Shown here in pieces: positions 24,428 through 35,600 of a stretch of DNA of 64,000 nucleotides. Every line of letters begins with the position of its first letter. The stretch's first letter is position 1. The translations under genes and the position numbers were made by a program. The DNA is taken from NCBI RefSeq assembly GCF_003711515.1, contig NW_021167080.1:4955255-5019254 (forward strand), given 5' to 3'. Source of the stretch: Sodiomyces alkalinus F11. Taxonomy: Eukaryota > Ascomycota > Sordariomycetes > Glomerellales > Plectosphaerellaceae. The notes beneath the pieces are model-generated. The model worked only from the letters and a program-made list of their open reading frames with translations, had not been told where the DNA came from and did not search any database.

Positions 24428-25766
24428 ATGTTACACCGCGGAGCAGCCCTGCTGCTGCTCCTCCTCTGTATCGCCAGCGTTGTCCTCGCTGCGCGGGATT
24501 ACTACGCAGTCCTTGGAATCGGGAAACAGGCCTCGGACAAGGAAATTAAGTCGGCGTACCGCAAGCTCAGCAAGAAATACCACCCAGACAAGAATCCGTA
24601 TGTCATGTAGAAGGGAGAAGAGAAGAGGGAAAAAAGGAAGAAAAAAAAAAAGAAAAACTAACAACTGGACTAAATGTAGTGGCGACGAAACGGCAAAAGA
24701 CAAGTTCGTCGAAGTCTCGGATGCCTACGAAGCCCTCATCGATCCCGAACAACGCAGCATCTACGACCGGTACGGCCACGAAGGCCTCAAGCAACACCAG
24801 ACGAACAAGGGCGCCGGCGGCGGGCGCCACCACGACCCGTTCGACCTCTTCGCGAGCTTCTTCGGCGGGGGCGGCCACTACGGCCACCAACCCGGCGTGC
24901 GCATGGGCCCCGACGTCAACGTGCGGGTGGGCATCTCGCTGCGCGACTTTTACAACGGCGCCACGACCGAGTTCCGGTGGGAGAAGCAGCACATCTGCGA
25001 GGCGTGCGAGGGCACGGGGTCGGCCGACGGCGTGGTGGAGACGTGCCCGCACTGCCACGGCCACGGCATCCGGCTGATCAAGAAGCAGATCGCGCCCGGC
25101 ATGTTCCAGCAGCTGCAGACCACGTGCGACGCCTGCGGGGGCAGGGGCAAGGCCATCCGCCACAAGTGCCCCGCCTGCCGCGGCGAGCGCGTGGTGCGCA
25201 AGGCCACGACGGTGACCCTCAAGGTCGACCGCGGCGCCGCGCGCGACGCCCAGCTCGTGTACGAGAACGAGGCCGACGAGAGCCCCGACTGGGTGGCCGG
25301 CAACCTGGTCGTCACGCTGTCGGAGAAGGACCCCGACAACGACAACGACAACCCGGACCGCGTCGACGGCGTCTTCTTCCGGCGCAGGGGCGACGACCTG
25401 TTCTGGACCGAGCTCCTTTCGCTGCGCGAGGCGTGGATGGGCGATTGGTCCCGCAACCTGACGCACATGGACGGCCATGTGGTGCGCCTCGGTCGCCCCC
25501 GCGGCGAGGTGGTGCAGCCGAACCATGTCGAGACGGTGGTGGGAGAGGGTATGCCCAAGTGGCACCAGGACAACGACAGCCCCTACCACGAGATGGAGTT
25601 TGGGAACTTGTACGTGCAGTATGTCGTGGTGCTGCCGGACCAGATGGAGGCCGGCATGGAGAAGGATTTCTGGAGTATGTGGCAGAAGTGGCGGAAGCAG
25701 GTCGGAGTCGACTTGCATCAGGATAGCGGGCGGCCGGAGAAGCCACCGGTACGCGATGAGTTGTAG
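24428..25766 (+). CDS. SCJ1: ER-lumenal DnaJ co-chaperone, Scj1/ERdj3-like
   Basis: A type I J-protein that recruits Hsp70 (BiP/Kar2) in the ER lumen for folding and ER-associated degradation. Exons 24428-24597 and 24680-25766 give 418 residues; the 82-base intron falls inside the J domain just after the HPD region. Residues 1-21 are a signal peptide (long Leu run, cleavage near VLAA). The J domain spans about 22-85 with HPD at 52-54. A Gly/Phe-rich segment follows ([14 protein letters not shown]). The zinc-binding region has four CXXCXGXG-type motifs ([32 protein letters not shown]). Two substrate-binding domains follow, and the protein ends in RDEL, an HDEL/KDEL-like ER retention tetrapeptide. 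The signal peptide plus RDEL separate it from cytosolic Ydj1 and mitochondrial Mdj1. Promoter is shared with TIM54. Confidence 0.92.
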
Positions 25767-25990
25767 ATGCAATTTCTTTCTGGTCGGGCGTGCGGTGGTT
25801 TGTCTCTGTGTATAGGCAGGTGGACGTCTGTATGTACGAAGTAGGCCGTGTGGACGGTGCGTGTGGATGGTGCGCGTGGATGAAGAAGCAATGGAGCGAA
25901 CCGGTTATCATGAAAGTATATGATAGAACGAGCTATATAGATTTGACCCTCTCTGCACACAGGAAGGGGAAAAAGATGCCAAGTCGCAAG

Positions 25991-26953
25991 TTACTTGGTC
26001 AGCGTGCCGTAGATGTGAGGCAAAGGATGACACCAGGGTTCCGCAGGAGGCTGGACGAGGTCGATGTGTTCCCATGGTCCGACTGCCCTGAGGTGCTTTT
26101 CGGTATCACGGCACATCTCGCAGCCTCCGATGATGCGAGGCCAGAATAGATTGACAAATCGTTGATATAACGGCATGAACACGGTCCTCCTGGCCTTGAC
26201 ATGCTCGTAGACATACCACCGGCCCCCCCTTTTCAAGAACTTGTACAGCGCAGCGATGTTCTTCTCGGGGTCCGGGATGCTGCACCAACAGAGGATCGAC
26301 ACGATGCAATCGACGCTACCCTCCTCGATGCGGCCATCCCACTTGGTCGAGTGGCCCAGCTCCTCGATACCAACGGGCACGGCCTCGTAAATGCCTTCTA
26401 GCCCAGACTCGCGGACTCTGCGACGCAGCGCCGCATGCGAGGCCGGGTTGGGCTCGACCCCGTAAATTTTGGTGATGGCCCCTCCCCCGGTCTGGTCGTC
26501 GTCGGGCTGCGGTCTGCGCCGAGTTGCCGTCGTCGTCGTCGTAGCACAGTCTTCTTCTTCTTCGTCCCCACCAGCGCCACTCGCTATCCCGCCGGCTTCG
26601 GCTAGGACGTCAACCCACATGCCCGACCCGGCGCCGACTTCCAGGACGACGCCTCCGACGGGCGGTCCGGATTGCTGGTCCGTGGCTACGCCGTGACGAA
26701 CGCGTCCCTGCAGGAGGGGCACGACACGCGGGGAAGAGGTTTTTCGGACTTCCGGCCCGGCGACGGCCCAGAAGCGACCGAACCACGCGGTATGGAAGCG
26801 CGAGGGGGATAGGAGGGTGGCGAAGTCCCCGGTGCGCAGGACGGAGAGGATGGTCCCCGGGAGGTGGGAGAGGGATTGGCCCATGAAGATGAAGGGGTCC
26901 GCGAGGAACCAGAAGATCTCCACCATGTGAGATAGAGTGGACATGGTGGGCAT
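25991..26953 (-). CDS. SAM-dependent methyltransferase, METTL7-like
   Basis: A single-exon gene of 320 residues. An N-terminal segment with hydrophobic patches (about 11-40, EIFWFLADPFIFMG) may anchor it to a membrane, as in METTL7 proteins. Class I methyltransferase motifs are in order: motif I VVLEVGAGSGMW (about 102-113), an acidic end of strand 2 (IYGVEPNP), then GSVDCIVSILCWCSIPDPE, and LKRGGRWYVYEHV. Near the C-terminus come RIIGGCEMCRDTEK and PHIYGTLTK, which match the pattern of METTL7/UbiE-like enzymes. An unusual insert of about 40 residues between motif I and the next strand is Gly/Glu/Asp/Thr-rich (EEEEDCATTTTTATRRR). The substrate cannot be read from sequence; animal METTL7 acts on thiols, but that need not apply. 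It converges on SCJ1 with a 224-base gap. Confidence 0.8.
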   Translation of the reverse strand: MPTMSTLSHMVEIFWFLADPFIFMGQSLSHLPGTILSVLRTGDFATLLSPSRFHTAWFGRFWAVAGPEVRKTSSPRVVPLLQGRVRHGVATDQQSGPPVGGVVLEVGAGSGMWVDVLAEAGGIASGAGGDEEEEDCATTTTTATRRRPQPDDDQTGGGAITKIYGVEPNPASHAALRRRVRESGLEGIYEAVPVGIEELGHSTKWDGRIEEGSVDCIVSILCWCSIPDPEKNIAALYKFLKRGGRWYVYEHVKARRTVFMPLYQRFVNLFWPRIIGGCEMCRDTEKHLRAVGPWEHIDLVQPPAEPWCHPLPHIYGTLTK

Positions 26954-27329
26954 GAAGAGGGGGAGAGAAAGATGGAACTTGTATTTTCGGCTTTTTAGTT
27001 GTGTTGGTCTTGTGGTTTTACTATTAGATCTTTATGTAGTTGACAAAGTGAGTGAGTGGATAGATTCGGGCGGCATCGGGAATCGCAATCGGGAGCGGGA
27101 TCGGGATCGGATCAAGGTCTGAATCGTGCGTTTCAATAGCTCCCCACATATCGCAGTGAATTCAACACATACCAACTCCACACACCATGATGTGACATTA
27201 AAACATTAACAACCGCCGGACTGCACTACTAATATATACGTAGAATACAGAATCATGGGAGAGTGAAAAAGTGAACCAAGTGGCGCTCGTCTGCCAGTGT
27301 GGGTGTTGGTGAGAGGGGTTGAACGCATA
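26954..27329. other. Spacer between methyltransferase and CSA-like gene
   Basis: A 376-base gap. It should hold the promoter of the minus-strand methyltransferase and the 3' UTR of the CSA-like gene. It contains a GGGAATCGCAATCGGGAGCG-type direct repetition (about 27075-27112) and nothing else of note. Confidence 0.4.
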
Positions 27330-28951
27330 TCAGCTGAAAGTAATCTGTCGACCCATGAGGCTCCTAAACGCATCATCGACAGCTTTCCTCTTGCGCGTCC
27401 GAGACTGCTCATCCTCCTCCTCCCCCGCCGTCGGGCCCTCGCCAGGATCGTCGTCCTCCGCCGTGCCGGGCAGTCGAGGCATCCAGGCTCTAATCTGACC
27501 ATCGCTGTGCGCAGTGTACAGGGCCCCGAACGAGCTACCACCACCCATGACCACCCCCCGCCGGACCCCTTTCCCACCGGCCCCCCGCCAGACCATGTCG
27601 TTGGTCCGGTTCCTGACGTTCAGCCCAGCCGCATTCGTCGAGGAGTTGGGCGCGCCGATAACCCTGAGCCGGGAGACGATGGTACCCTCGTGCAGGTCGA
27701 ACACCAGAATCTCCTGCTCGTTGGCCCAGAAGAGAAGCTCGCCGCGGCTCGGCGTCAGGCACGAAGGCGAGACGAACATGCTGGCCGTCCCGATCGGGCC
27801 CCCGTGGTGGCTCTGGTTCCGGACGACCGGCCCGAAGCTGGCGAGCGTGTTGGCCCCCGTGGCGGCATCCCAGACGCGGACCTGCTCGTCCAGCCCCGCC
27901 GACACGACGTACTGCCCGTCTTGCGTCCAGCACAGCCCGTTCACGCCGTCGTCGTGCGCCCTCGCCGCGGCCCGGAACCGCGGCCGGCTCGCGTCCCACC
28001 CAGACCCGGCCCCCGACGCCACGGCGTGGTCGTAGTGGTGCACCAGTCCCAAGCTGTCGTCCTGGTCCAGCATGCCGATCAGGGCGACGCCGCGGCGGAT
28101 GTCCCACACGCGCACCCGGCCGTCCATGTGCCCGCTGGCCAGGACGTTGTCGTGCCGCGGGCTCCAGGCCACCGATAAGACGGCCCCGCCTTGCGAGGCC
28201 AGCGCCTGGACGGACGAGCCGGACCGGAGATCCACCAGGCGGACGGCCGAATGCCGAGTGGCGCAAGCTACCACGAGGTGGTGCCGGCGCGGACTGCTGG
28301 CGTGGGAGTAGATGAGGGACCCCAGGTCGAAGCTTTCGGACACGGTCAAGCGCTCGGTGGCCCAGAGTTTCAGGGACCGGTCGAAGGAGCTGGACAGAAA
28401 TGCGTCGGCTTGGAGGGGGTGGAAGTCCAGGTGCGTGATGCCGTGGGTGTGGCCTGTGTCGTTCTCCCGGACGGCGCGGAGGACCTGGGCTCGGGGACGA
28501 AAGGTATGCGGGCGTCGAGGATTGCTGCAGTCGTGTAGATCCCAGACTCTGATAGCCCCGTCTGCACCTCCAGAGACCAGGCTATATACGAGTCTAGGAG
28601 GTTAGGAATTGATACAATGAGTGAAAAAAGGGAAAAGAAGAAAAAGAAGGAAAAGAAGGGAAAAAAAAAAAAAGAAGAGAAAAAAGAAGAAGAAAAAAGG
28701 CCAAAGGGATGTACTCACCAGCGTCCTTCAAACTCATCAAGGGCAAGGGCATTCACACCCACGCGATGCGCCCACACCCGACTAACCTCTAGGGCCTCGA
28801 CATGCCCACCTTCATCATCACCTGCACCTTCGCCATCAAAGCGGTGACGGGGGGCCGCAACGAAGCTCCGGATCAGATTGTTGACGGTGCTCTTCTCGAG
28901 GACCTCCGGTCTGAGGTCACCGGTTGAGCGGGCATACAGACTGGACTGCAT
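27330..28951 (-). CDS. ERCC8: WD40 repair protein, CSA/ERCC8-like (Rad28 family)
   Basis: CSA is the WD40 substrate receptor of a CUL4-DDB1 ubiquitin ligase in transcription-coupled nucleotide excision repair; yeast Rad28 is its relative. Minus-strand exons 28719-28951 and 27330-28581 give 494 residues. The acceptor is the TATATAG next to 28581; the earlier CCTAG would create an immediate stop. The N-terminus matches the CSA start (SSLYARSTGDLRPE, HRVGVNALALDEFEGR), which reads across the splice into LVSGGADGAIRVWDLHD. WD repeats continue: HTHGITHLDFHPLQADAFLSS with SFDRSLKLW, VLSVAWSPRHDNVLASGHMD with GRVRVWDIRRG, DDGVNGLCWTQDGQYVVSAG with LDEQVRVWD. The end is acidic and basic (EEEDEQSRTRKRK). 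The intron carries a 78-base pure polypyrimidine tract on the sense strand. It is head-to-head with the Rrn10-like gene. Confidence 0.87.
28623..28700. repeat. 78-base uninterrupted purine tract in the CSA intron
   Basis: Every base from 28623 to 28700 on the + strand is A or G (mixed GAAAA/GAAG units). On the transcribed minus strand it is a long polypyrimidine run in the only intron of the CSA-like gene. Confidence 0.9.
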
Positions 28952-29403
28952 TCATTGGACTTTAATGATCCGGAAGTCTCGGCAATGGTTAGTTGTTTGG
29001 CCGTGTGAAAAGACGAATGTCTTGATGCCGTCTTTTGTTGTTTTGTGGGATGTGTTGTCACGAAGGAGCATCAAGTAGGTACCTATTAAAAGGTAAGAAG
29101 GTAGGTACCTAGGTAGGTGGTGTACTGGATGATGTTGGAAGGTACGGACAGACAGTCCGTACCTTCCTCACCGAGCACACCTGGATTCAGTACGTCAATG
29201 CGGAACTGGGCAAGGTACATGTACCTAGCGTTTGTGATTACCTAAGTAAGATCAAGCTGATAAGATATCGGTTCGGACACAAGGTAACCACGACCCTCGA
29301 GTTGGAAGCCTTTGCGAGATTCGACATCAACAAGCTCCCTCAACCTCGGAAAAGGAAAAAGAAAAAGAAAGGACAAAGGAAGAAGAGGAAGAGAGATGCC
29401 GCA
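28952..29403. promoter_or_regulatory. Divergent promoter of CSA-like and Rrn10-like genes
   Basis: A 452-base spacer. It holds a cluster of AGGTAGGTACC / GGTACCTAGG words at about 29082-29118 and a second at 29210-29230. Whether these bind a factor is unknown. Confidence 0.4.
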
Positions 29404-30207
29404 ATGACCAGGCAAAGACCATCTGCCAACATTCAGTCTCGGTCCCGCTCTAGGTCAGCCGATATCGCCGGCCAAGGGACCGCTACTGCCATTCACCATG
29501 ATCCTCGCCTACGCCATCAACTGACCGTCTACGATGCCGTCGCAGGTCGAATCACCGCCAAACTCTCCAACAAAACCACCACCACAGGCGCCGCCGCCCA
29601 AGACGAATCCCAAAAGCCCACCGATGCCGAGCAACCGCCTAGGCTGCGGAAGGCGACAGTCCACAACCCCATCCTAGCCCCCGAAGAAGCCCTCTTCCGC
29701 CGCCCGGATGCCCCAGAACGCTACGCAGAGCACGACGTCTACATGGCCCACGACCGCGACCTGCCACACCGCGACGTCCTGCCCGACAGCGACCTCCTCA
29801 AAGCCATACATCTATACGCAAGCCATTTCTACGCCGCGCTAAACGGGCCCGATGCCCGCTCCGTCCGCGTCGGCAGCCGCTCCGTTGACGAGGGAAGCAT
29901 GGACGAGACGGCCCTCCTCGCCTTTGGTATTCTGTTGGAGGAGGCCGGTCGGAAAGCCCTGGGGAAGCGTGGCGACCTTGTCTTTACCGAGGGCCAGGAA
30001 ATCGCTCCTCGTCGTGCCCCTCCCGTCGACCCCGAACCCATCGCGGATGGCGGCCGAGTTCGAGACGGACAACCACACACCGCAACCAGCCCGAGAGATG
30101 ATGATGTCTCCGAACTGCGGCCTTTGAACACCGTGGGGTTCCAGGCCCATGGCACTTCCAGGCATCGTAAGAGACGCAAAGGTAGTTCATCCGGAGGGCC
30201 GTCATGA
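29404..30207 (+). CDS. RRN10: Probable UAF complex subunit Rrn10
   Basis: Rrn10 belongs to the upstream activating factor that drives rDNA transcription by RNA polymerase I. The frame gives 267 residues from the only in-frame ATG; upstream codons lack one. The region about 126-180 contains LPDSDLLKAIHLYASHFY and then MDETALLAFGILLEE. These follow the same pattern as yeast Rrn10 (a Pro-Asp-x-Asp-Leu...His-x-Tyr-Ala segment, then Asp-Glu-Thr-x-Leu...Gly-x-Leu-x-Glu). I made that comparison from memory of the family, so it is good but not proven. The N-terminus has a short Arg-Ser repeat (SRSRSRSAD), and the C-terminus ends basic (RHRKRRKG), consistent with a nuclear protein. The protein is longer than yeast Rrn10 (about 145 residues), mainly through disordered flanks. 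Confidence 0.62.
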   Translation: MTRQRPSANIQSRSRSRSADIAGQGTATAIHHDPRLRHQLTVYDAVAGRITAKLSNKTTTTGAAAQDESQKPTDAEQPPRLRKATVHNPILAPEEALFRRPDAPERYAEHDVYMAHDRDLPHRDVLPDSDLLKAIHLYASHFYAALNGPDARSVRVGSRSVDEGSMDETALLAFGILLEEAGRKALGKRGDLVFTEGQEIAPRRAPPVDPEPIADGGRVRDGQPHTATSPRDDDVSELRPLNTVGFQAHGTSRHRKRRKGSSSGGPS

Positions 30208-30230
30208 CGCTAAGAAGAAGAAAGAAGAGG

Positions 30231-30260
30231 GAAGAAAGAAAGAAAGAAAGAAAGAAAAAA
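30231..30260. repeat. GAAA microsatellite
   Basis: Roughly seven GAAA units directly after the stop of the Rrn10-like gene, likely in its 3' UTR. Confidence 0.8.
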
Positions 30261-32080
30261 GGGACCTAAAAGCCCATCCCTACTCCGTCGGAATCTCATC
30301 AGCTGAGGCTTGCATCGGGAAATGGTTCTCAAGGCTGGCCGAACAGCCCATTGGTCTCCTGAAAATTGCCTCTTCTAGGCTGCCTCCCTCCCGATGCTTT
30401 TCCTCAAGTCTGCGCCCCCCCGCCCCCGCGTTTCCGCAGCCAGCAGGTCTCCCTACTCTGGGATACTATACATATCATTGGAGCTGGTGCCCAACTGGAG
30501 CCTGAAATTCCGCGCTTGATGGTCGCATCCACTGCTCCACACGAACCGCAGCATCATTAGCCGAGCGGCAGATCAAGAAAGTGAATCGGTCCCTCCGATG
30601 GTGACCTCACTTGAGCATCCCGTCCCATGTATCGGGACATGGGCGGAGGCTCCGTACACAGCTTACACAGCAGATAGATCCCCCGCTTCCCAAAAGCAAG
30701 CTTTGCAGAGGGTCATGCGCTAGCGAGTTGTTCTAGCATCCATTGAGCGAGCGTATGACCCCGAAAACCTTACCCTACACCGGAGAGAGGAGAGAGCAAG
30801 GAGTCATGGACGGAAGGTGACCGGGCTTCTCGTTCCGCATTCGCATGAGCTGAGCCGTGGACGGAAGCTTTTGTCATTCATGCCTGTGTCGAAACCTGCC
30901 ACCAGCATCAACTGCCAACCCTCCGGGTGTGACGGGTGCTGGCTTACGATTACCGCCTTGCAAATCACTTAATCACGCTCTCCTACCAACAGTGAACCGT
31001 TCCTTCGGTGTCGACGGCATCACGTGAAACTTCAGCAAAGCGAACTGATAATAAACTTCGAAACGATGGCCGTGACGTAGCAATAAAAATCCCAAGCACG
31101 ATGATCTCGACTGATGACTTCACCTGGCTGCTATCCTCTCCCGTTTCTTCTGACTACCTTGGGTAGATGATGAGCTGAGCTACTGTCTGACGGTTGGAGC
31201 AATGCAAACAGCAGGGCTCGGTCGAACGCAGGGAGTCGACCTTGGGCACTCTGATACTTTGATTCCAATACGCGCCATTGGACGTCACAGGGGGATGGGT
31301 TTCATTCAGTTTTCAAGTCGCCAGATGATCAATGAACATCCGAGGGCTCCTGTGCCTCTCCTTGTCCCATATTGACGTTTTCTTTCGATAATTATCAGTC
31401 CCAGGCATTGTCGTAAGTATTTCCTCGTCCATTAACCGTACATCGGCCCCTGCAGGGTTATCCTTGTGTCCTTGTGTTGTTTCCACCACGGAGCAACACA
31501 AGGGGAGCACAATCACAATTCGCATAGGTTCCACGTGGCAAGCATGATAAACCCCCTCGATATCGTGGAGGAGACGGAGGACGATGCCAGCAGCCAGCTC
31601 CTCCTTGATCAGGTTGGGGATAAATGGAACTGATATCATTTTAGGTATACGTAGGGCTTTCGTACCCGCTCAATCAACCCATGTTCTACGTGTAAACCAC
31701 ATCATCTGCGAAAATGTTGCATTTGGTCTTAGTTGCGTATCGGGATATTCAGGACATGCCGTGAGGTCTTGGTATCGAAACGTGAGGTCTCCCTATTAAA
31801 TCCCCCAAAAAATCAAGGGCGAATATATATAATAGAGGTCTCCAGTCATAGCACAGGGAATTACGACCTGCAACTTTTATTGGGTGGACGCGAGGTAGTA
31901 TATACTCCGTAATTACCTATATAAGGTACCTTAGGGACGAAGTATAAAGGACGGGGTTCGGAGATAATAGACCGCGTCACGTCGAGCCAAAAGAAACAAC
32001 CCCGCCCAGAACAGGTTGACCTGAGCTCGCGACCCGGCGCGCTTCAGGCGCCTCGAAAGAATTATGCTGAAGTCAGGGAG

Positions 32081-32113
32081 TTGGGGAGGTTGGGGAGGTT
32101 GGGGAGGTTGGGG
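32081..32113. repeat. 9-base tandem repeat (TTGGGGAGG)
   Basis: About 3.7 perfect copies of TTGGGGAGG in gene-free DNA. G-rich on the + strand. Confidence 0.9.
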
Positions 32114-33944
32114 TGCACATGAGCATCTCCATGTCTCTCCGCGTCTTTGTCGAGGACTTGAGAGCGCAAAGGTGCCCGGTACCGTGCATGTACTTCGTAC
32201 TCGGTCCAAAAAGGGAACATCCTCATCCCTCATCCCCTCATCACTCATCCCTCATATCTTACCTGCCCCTGCCCGGTATTCCGTCCACGTGAAGAGTACC
32301 GAGTACGGTGGCAGATCTTTACTGAATCTGTCCAGTGTCTCTTGACGGGACCTGAGAAACACGCTGTCGATCCGGCAGTTACACGTACGTAACTGCAGTC
32401 CTGTAAGGGAGTGTGGAGTAAAGCTGGTCAAGTAGTTACTCATAAATCATAATACAGGGTCTGTATGTTGCCGTCAGCGAGTTCCCGATGGACGGGGTCG
32501 AATGCCTTTGAGAGCAGCATGGTGTAAGGTACCTTATGTAGGTTCAACTGTACGAGAGAGCGGCCGAGTTTGATGTACACGTACGGAGCACGGAGTACGG
32601 GACGGGGCATGGGTCATCAAAGGAGCGGTGACCTTGTTTGGAACGACGTATCTGTGACCTAGGCCGAGAATCAAGGACGAAACATACCGTGTGCTGCGGA
32701 ATGATTACCTAAGTACCTTACCTTATACTCCGTACGCCGAGCCGTTGAAAAGAACTCTCCAAGAGGAACAAGAGGAACCGCTTCTATGTTATACAGGGAG
32801 ACGAGGCAACCAAGCTGCGATGCATGCTGATCCGGGATCCTCAGATGCAAGGACGAGCTGAACTGAACTGCTGGGCCGAAATCCTAGGCACGCAGACAGG
32901 CAGACCGTTCCGAGATGGCATGTCAATACAACGTACGTCCATGAATATGCGATGCGGTCCCGGGACAAATATCGGGATGCGATGCGGGGGAGGGGCAATC
33001 GCCTACACCGACAAAGGCATGGACGTCGTACGACGTACCAGATCACACGCCTAACTCCTGCCCGCCAACTATTACATACATAGAACCGCCTCTGATGATC
33101 TTCTAACACACAGCAGATAACAGCTTCCTTCCGTCTGTCACACCGCTTCGGGTGAGTGCGGCCAGAGCCTAGCGCCCGTCCGCCCGTTTCTCGGAATATT
33201 GGTGGGTGGAAACACGACCTTTGTAAAATCGGTTGGGACTCTTTTTTCTTTTTTTTTCCTCTCGTTGACCGCACATCGGCCTCTTTCCCTTCGTGATACT
33301 CGCCTACCTAGCTCCTCACATTCGCCATTCACGAACAAGGCACCTACGTCGTACGGGTGGGCATCCAGGGACCTACTACTATGCTCCGTAATAACAGTTA
33401 ATCAGGACCTATAGCTTCGGGTCTGCTTGCTTATTCAATACCGACTAGACCTTCAACATTGGTCAGCCATATGCAGTTCCGAGAAATTCGCAGAAGTGCC
33501 TGCAAATAAATCACTTGACCCCCACCACGCACGAGAGAGCTCCTCTGCCGGCACAACTGTCATTTCCACGCATCCACCTCAGTAAATTACCAAAACAGCG
33601 GAACCACATGGAATTACGAACTGCTTCGGTATCGCTCTTCCCTACTCCGTACAACGTAGTCCGTCCCTACCCAAAGTAGGAAGCAATAATACGTCGTAAT
33701 TACAAGGTCGTCCTCCACGGGATCTACGGGCTTTGCGCACGAACCAGCTGAAGCTGAACACGAGTCATGGGATGGATAAGGTGTACTTCGACAACGTACG
33801 AATGAGGAGACCGGTCAGGTAGTAGGTATTACCCAAGTATATAGCATGCTTCGTACTTCATACATGCGATTCATGTCGACTGCCTCAGGAAGAAGCAGAA
33901 GGCATGAAAGATGATGCCAAGCCGGTGATCTCGTACCTACCCAG

Positions 33945-33998
33945 GTGGACTGGGTGGACTGGGTGGACTGGGTGGACTGGGTGGACTGGGTGGACTGG
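33945..33998. repeat. 9-base tandem repeat (GTGGACTGG), six copies
   Basis: Six perfect tandem copies of GTGGACTGG. There are no spacers, so this is a minisatellite and not a CRISPR array. Confidence 0.93.
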
Positions 33999-35600
33999 AG
34001 ACGCGATCGAGCAACCAGCAGCGTTACTGGGGCTCTTTGATGGTCACGGGCGAGGCTCGTGTCTCTCTCCCCCCACATATTCCCCATTTGAGCGCGACGG
34101 TCTGTCAGGGACCCTCGCTTGAGGTCCGTCCGAAAATGACGATCGAAATGAATAGATTAGGCGACCGACCAATACATGGCTGTCGACACGTTTGAGCCAA
34201 GGAAAATAGGACCCCTTTGGGTGTAAGAGGATCCTCTTGAATTGAAAATCCTGAAAACCACGTCCGAGGCAGCGGGCCCGTGTGCGTGGAATATTGTGGA
34301 ATACCTCTTGCCTCAAGAGACAGGTACAGTGTAGTGACAAAAACCCCTGGTCCCCAGGTGAAGATTGTCTCGGGATCTCTTGGACAGAACCGTCTCGTCT
34401 CCCCAACTTGATGAATTACGGGGTACATAATAGTACACACGGAGTACGAAAGCACGTTCTACGTGTAATTACTTCTGACCTTGCGAAAGTAATAATTAAT
34501 GTGCGCCCGCAGCCTCGCCATGCTCCCTACCTTATGTCTCTCTTCCCCCACCGTCATGATCGCACTTGCCATGAGTTTTCGCTCCCGACAATGGTCATGA
34601 TAGGCCAATCATTTTTTTCTTTTCTTTTTCTTTTTGATGTTGGCTCGCCTCATTTATGCATCGACGACCACGCGCCGCCTCGCCTCGCCTCACCTCACCG
34701 CATATCTCTTCCTCTTTGCAAGGTCGGTCTGTCGTCTGACAGACAGGTCGTCGCAATCGAGATGATGCTTGCGTACGTTGTAAGGCATGTATGAAATACG
34801 TGTACACGTACAGGCACTCCAGTCCTTTCAACTCCATTTCAGTTCCATTTCTTATTATGGGCTTTATCTGCCGAACTTCTCATCCGCTCGCTACCCATTA
34901 CATGAAGGCGATGATGTCCCAGACTCTGGGTGATTTCCAAGAAACCGGGAATCAGCCTCTCGCTCTACATGTGTACGAAGTACATCGTGGTACTCACTCA
35001 GGACCTCCGAGGCTCTCACCAAACCGTTGATATCCCGGTCCTTGCTAGCTATGGCACGTTGTTCAGAGACTACTGTTCGGATAATCATTAGTCTGTTGAT
35101 GAGGTCCACAGACGTGCACAATCCAGTGAGGTACCGGGTAGGTATCCGTACTTACCATACTTCGGCTTTCTCGGCTTTCTCAATCCGTACCTAAGGTACC
35201 TTACCGACCTTACTACCGTATTTATATAAGGTACAATGTATTTCGATTGTTTTAAGCTTAAACAGTCACTTAAGGTATGGTTTGCGACGACATGCGACGA
35301 TTCCAGGTTGAAACGAAGTCACCCAGTCTACCCAGAGTCTGGGAAAAGATGATAAAACTCGCAACTCTCGCTATACCTACTCTCGTCGTACCTTACTCCG
35401 TAGATGTCCCTCTTGTAAAATGTACTTCGTACTCATTGATATCCACCTCACTCATGGGCGCGTCTAGTCCGGTACTTACAATGTATTGAGCTGACCTCGG
35501 AGCTACCCCTCTCCCCAGGTAGACCGCGTGCGGCAAGAGCCAGGGTCGTCCATGGCCCCCCACTCCTCTCGTCACGGAGATACCCACAGTACCTATGGTC

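Larger units (their letters stand above)
30208..35600. other. Gene-free region of about 5.4 kb
   Basis: No protein-coding frame is convincing. It holds two 9-base minisatellites (32081-32113, 33945-33998) and many copies of the dispersed palindromes, for example AAGGTACCTT at 31923 and 32526 and TAAGGTACCTTA at 35192. No transposon terminal repeats or tRNA were seen. Confidence 0.45.

Noticed and set aside
33945..33998. Regular short repeats that might suggest a CRISPR array.
   Set aside because: The copies are directly adjacent with no spacers, the unit is only 9 bases, and the genome is eukaryotic.
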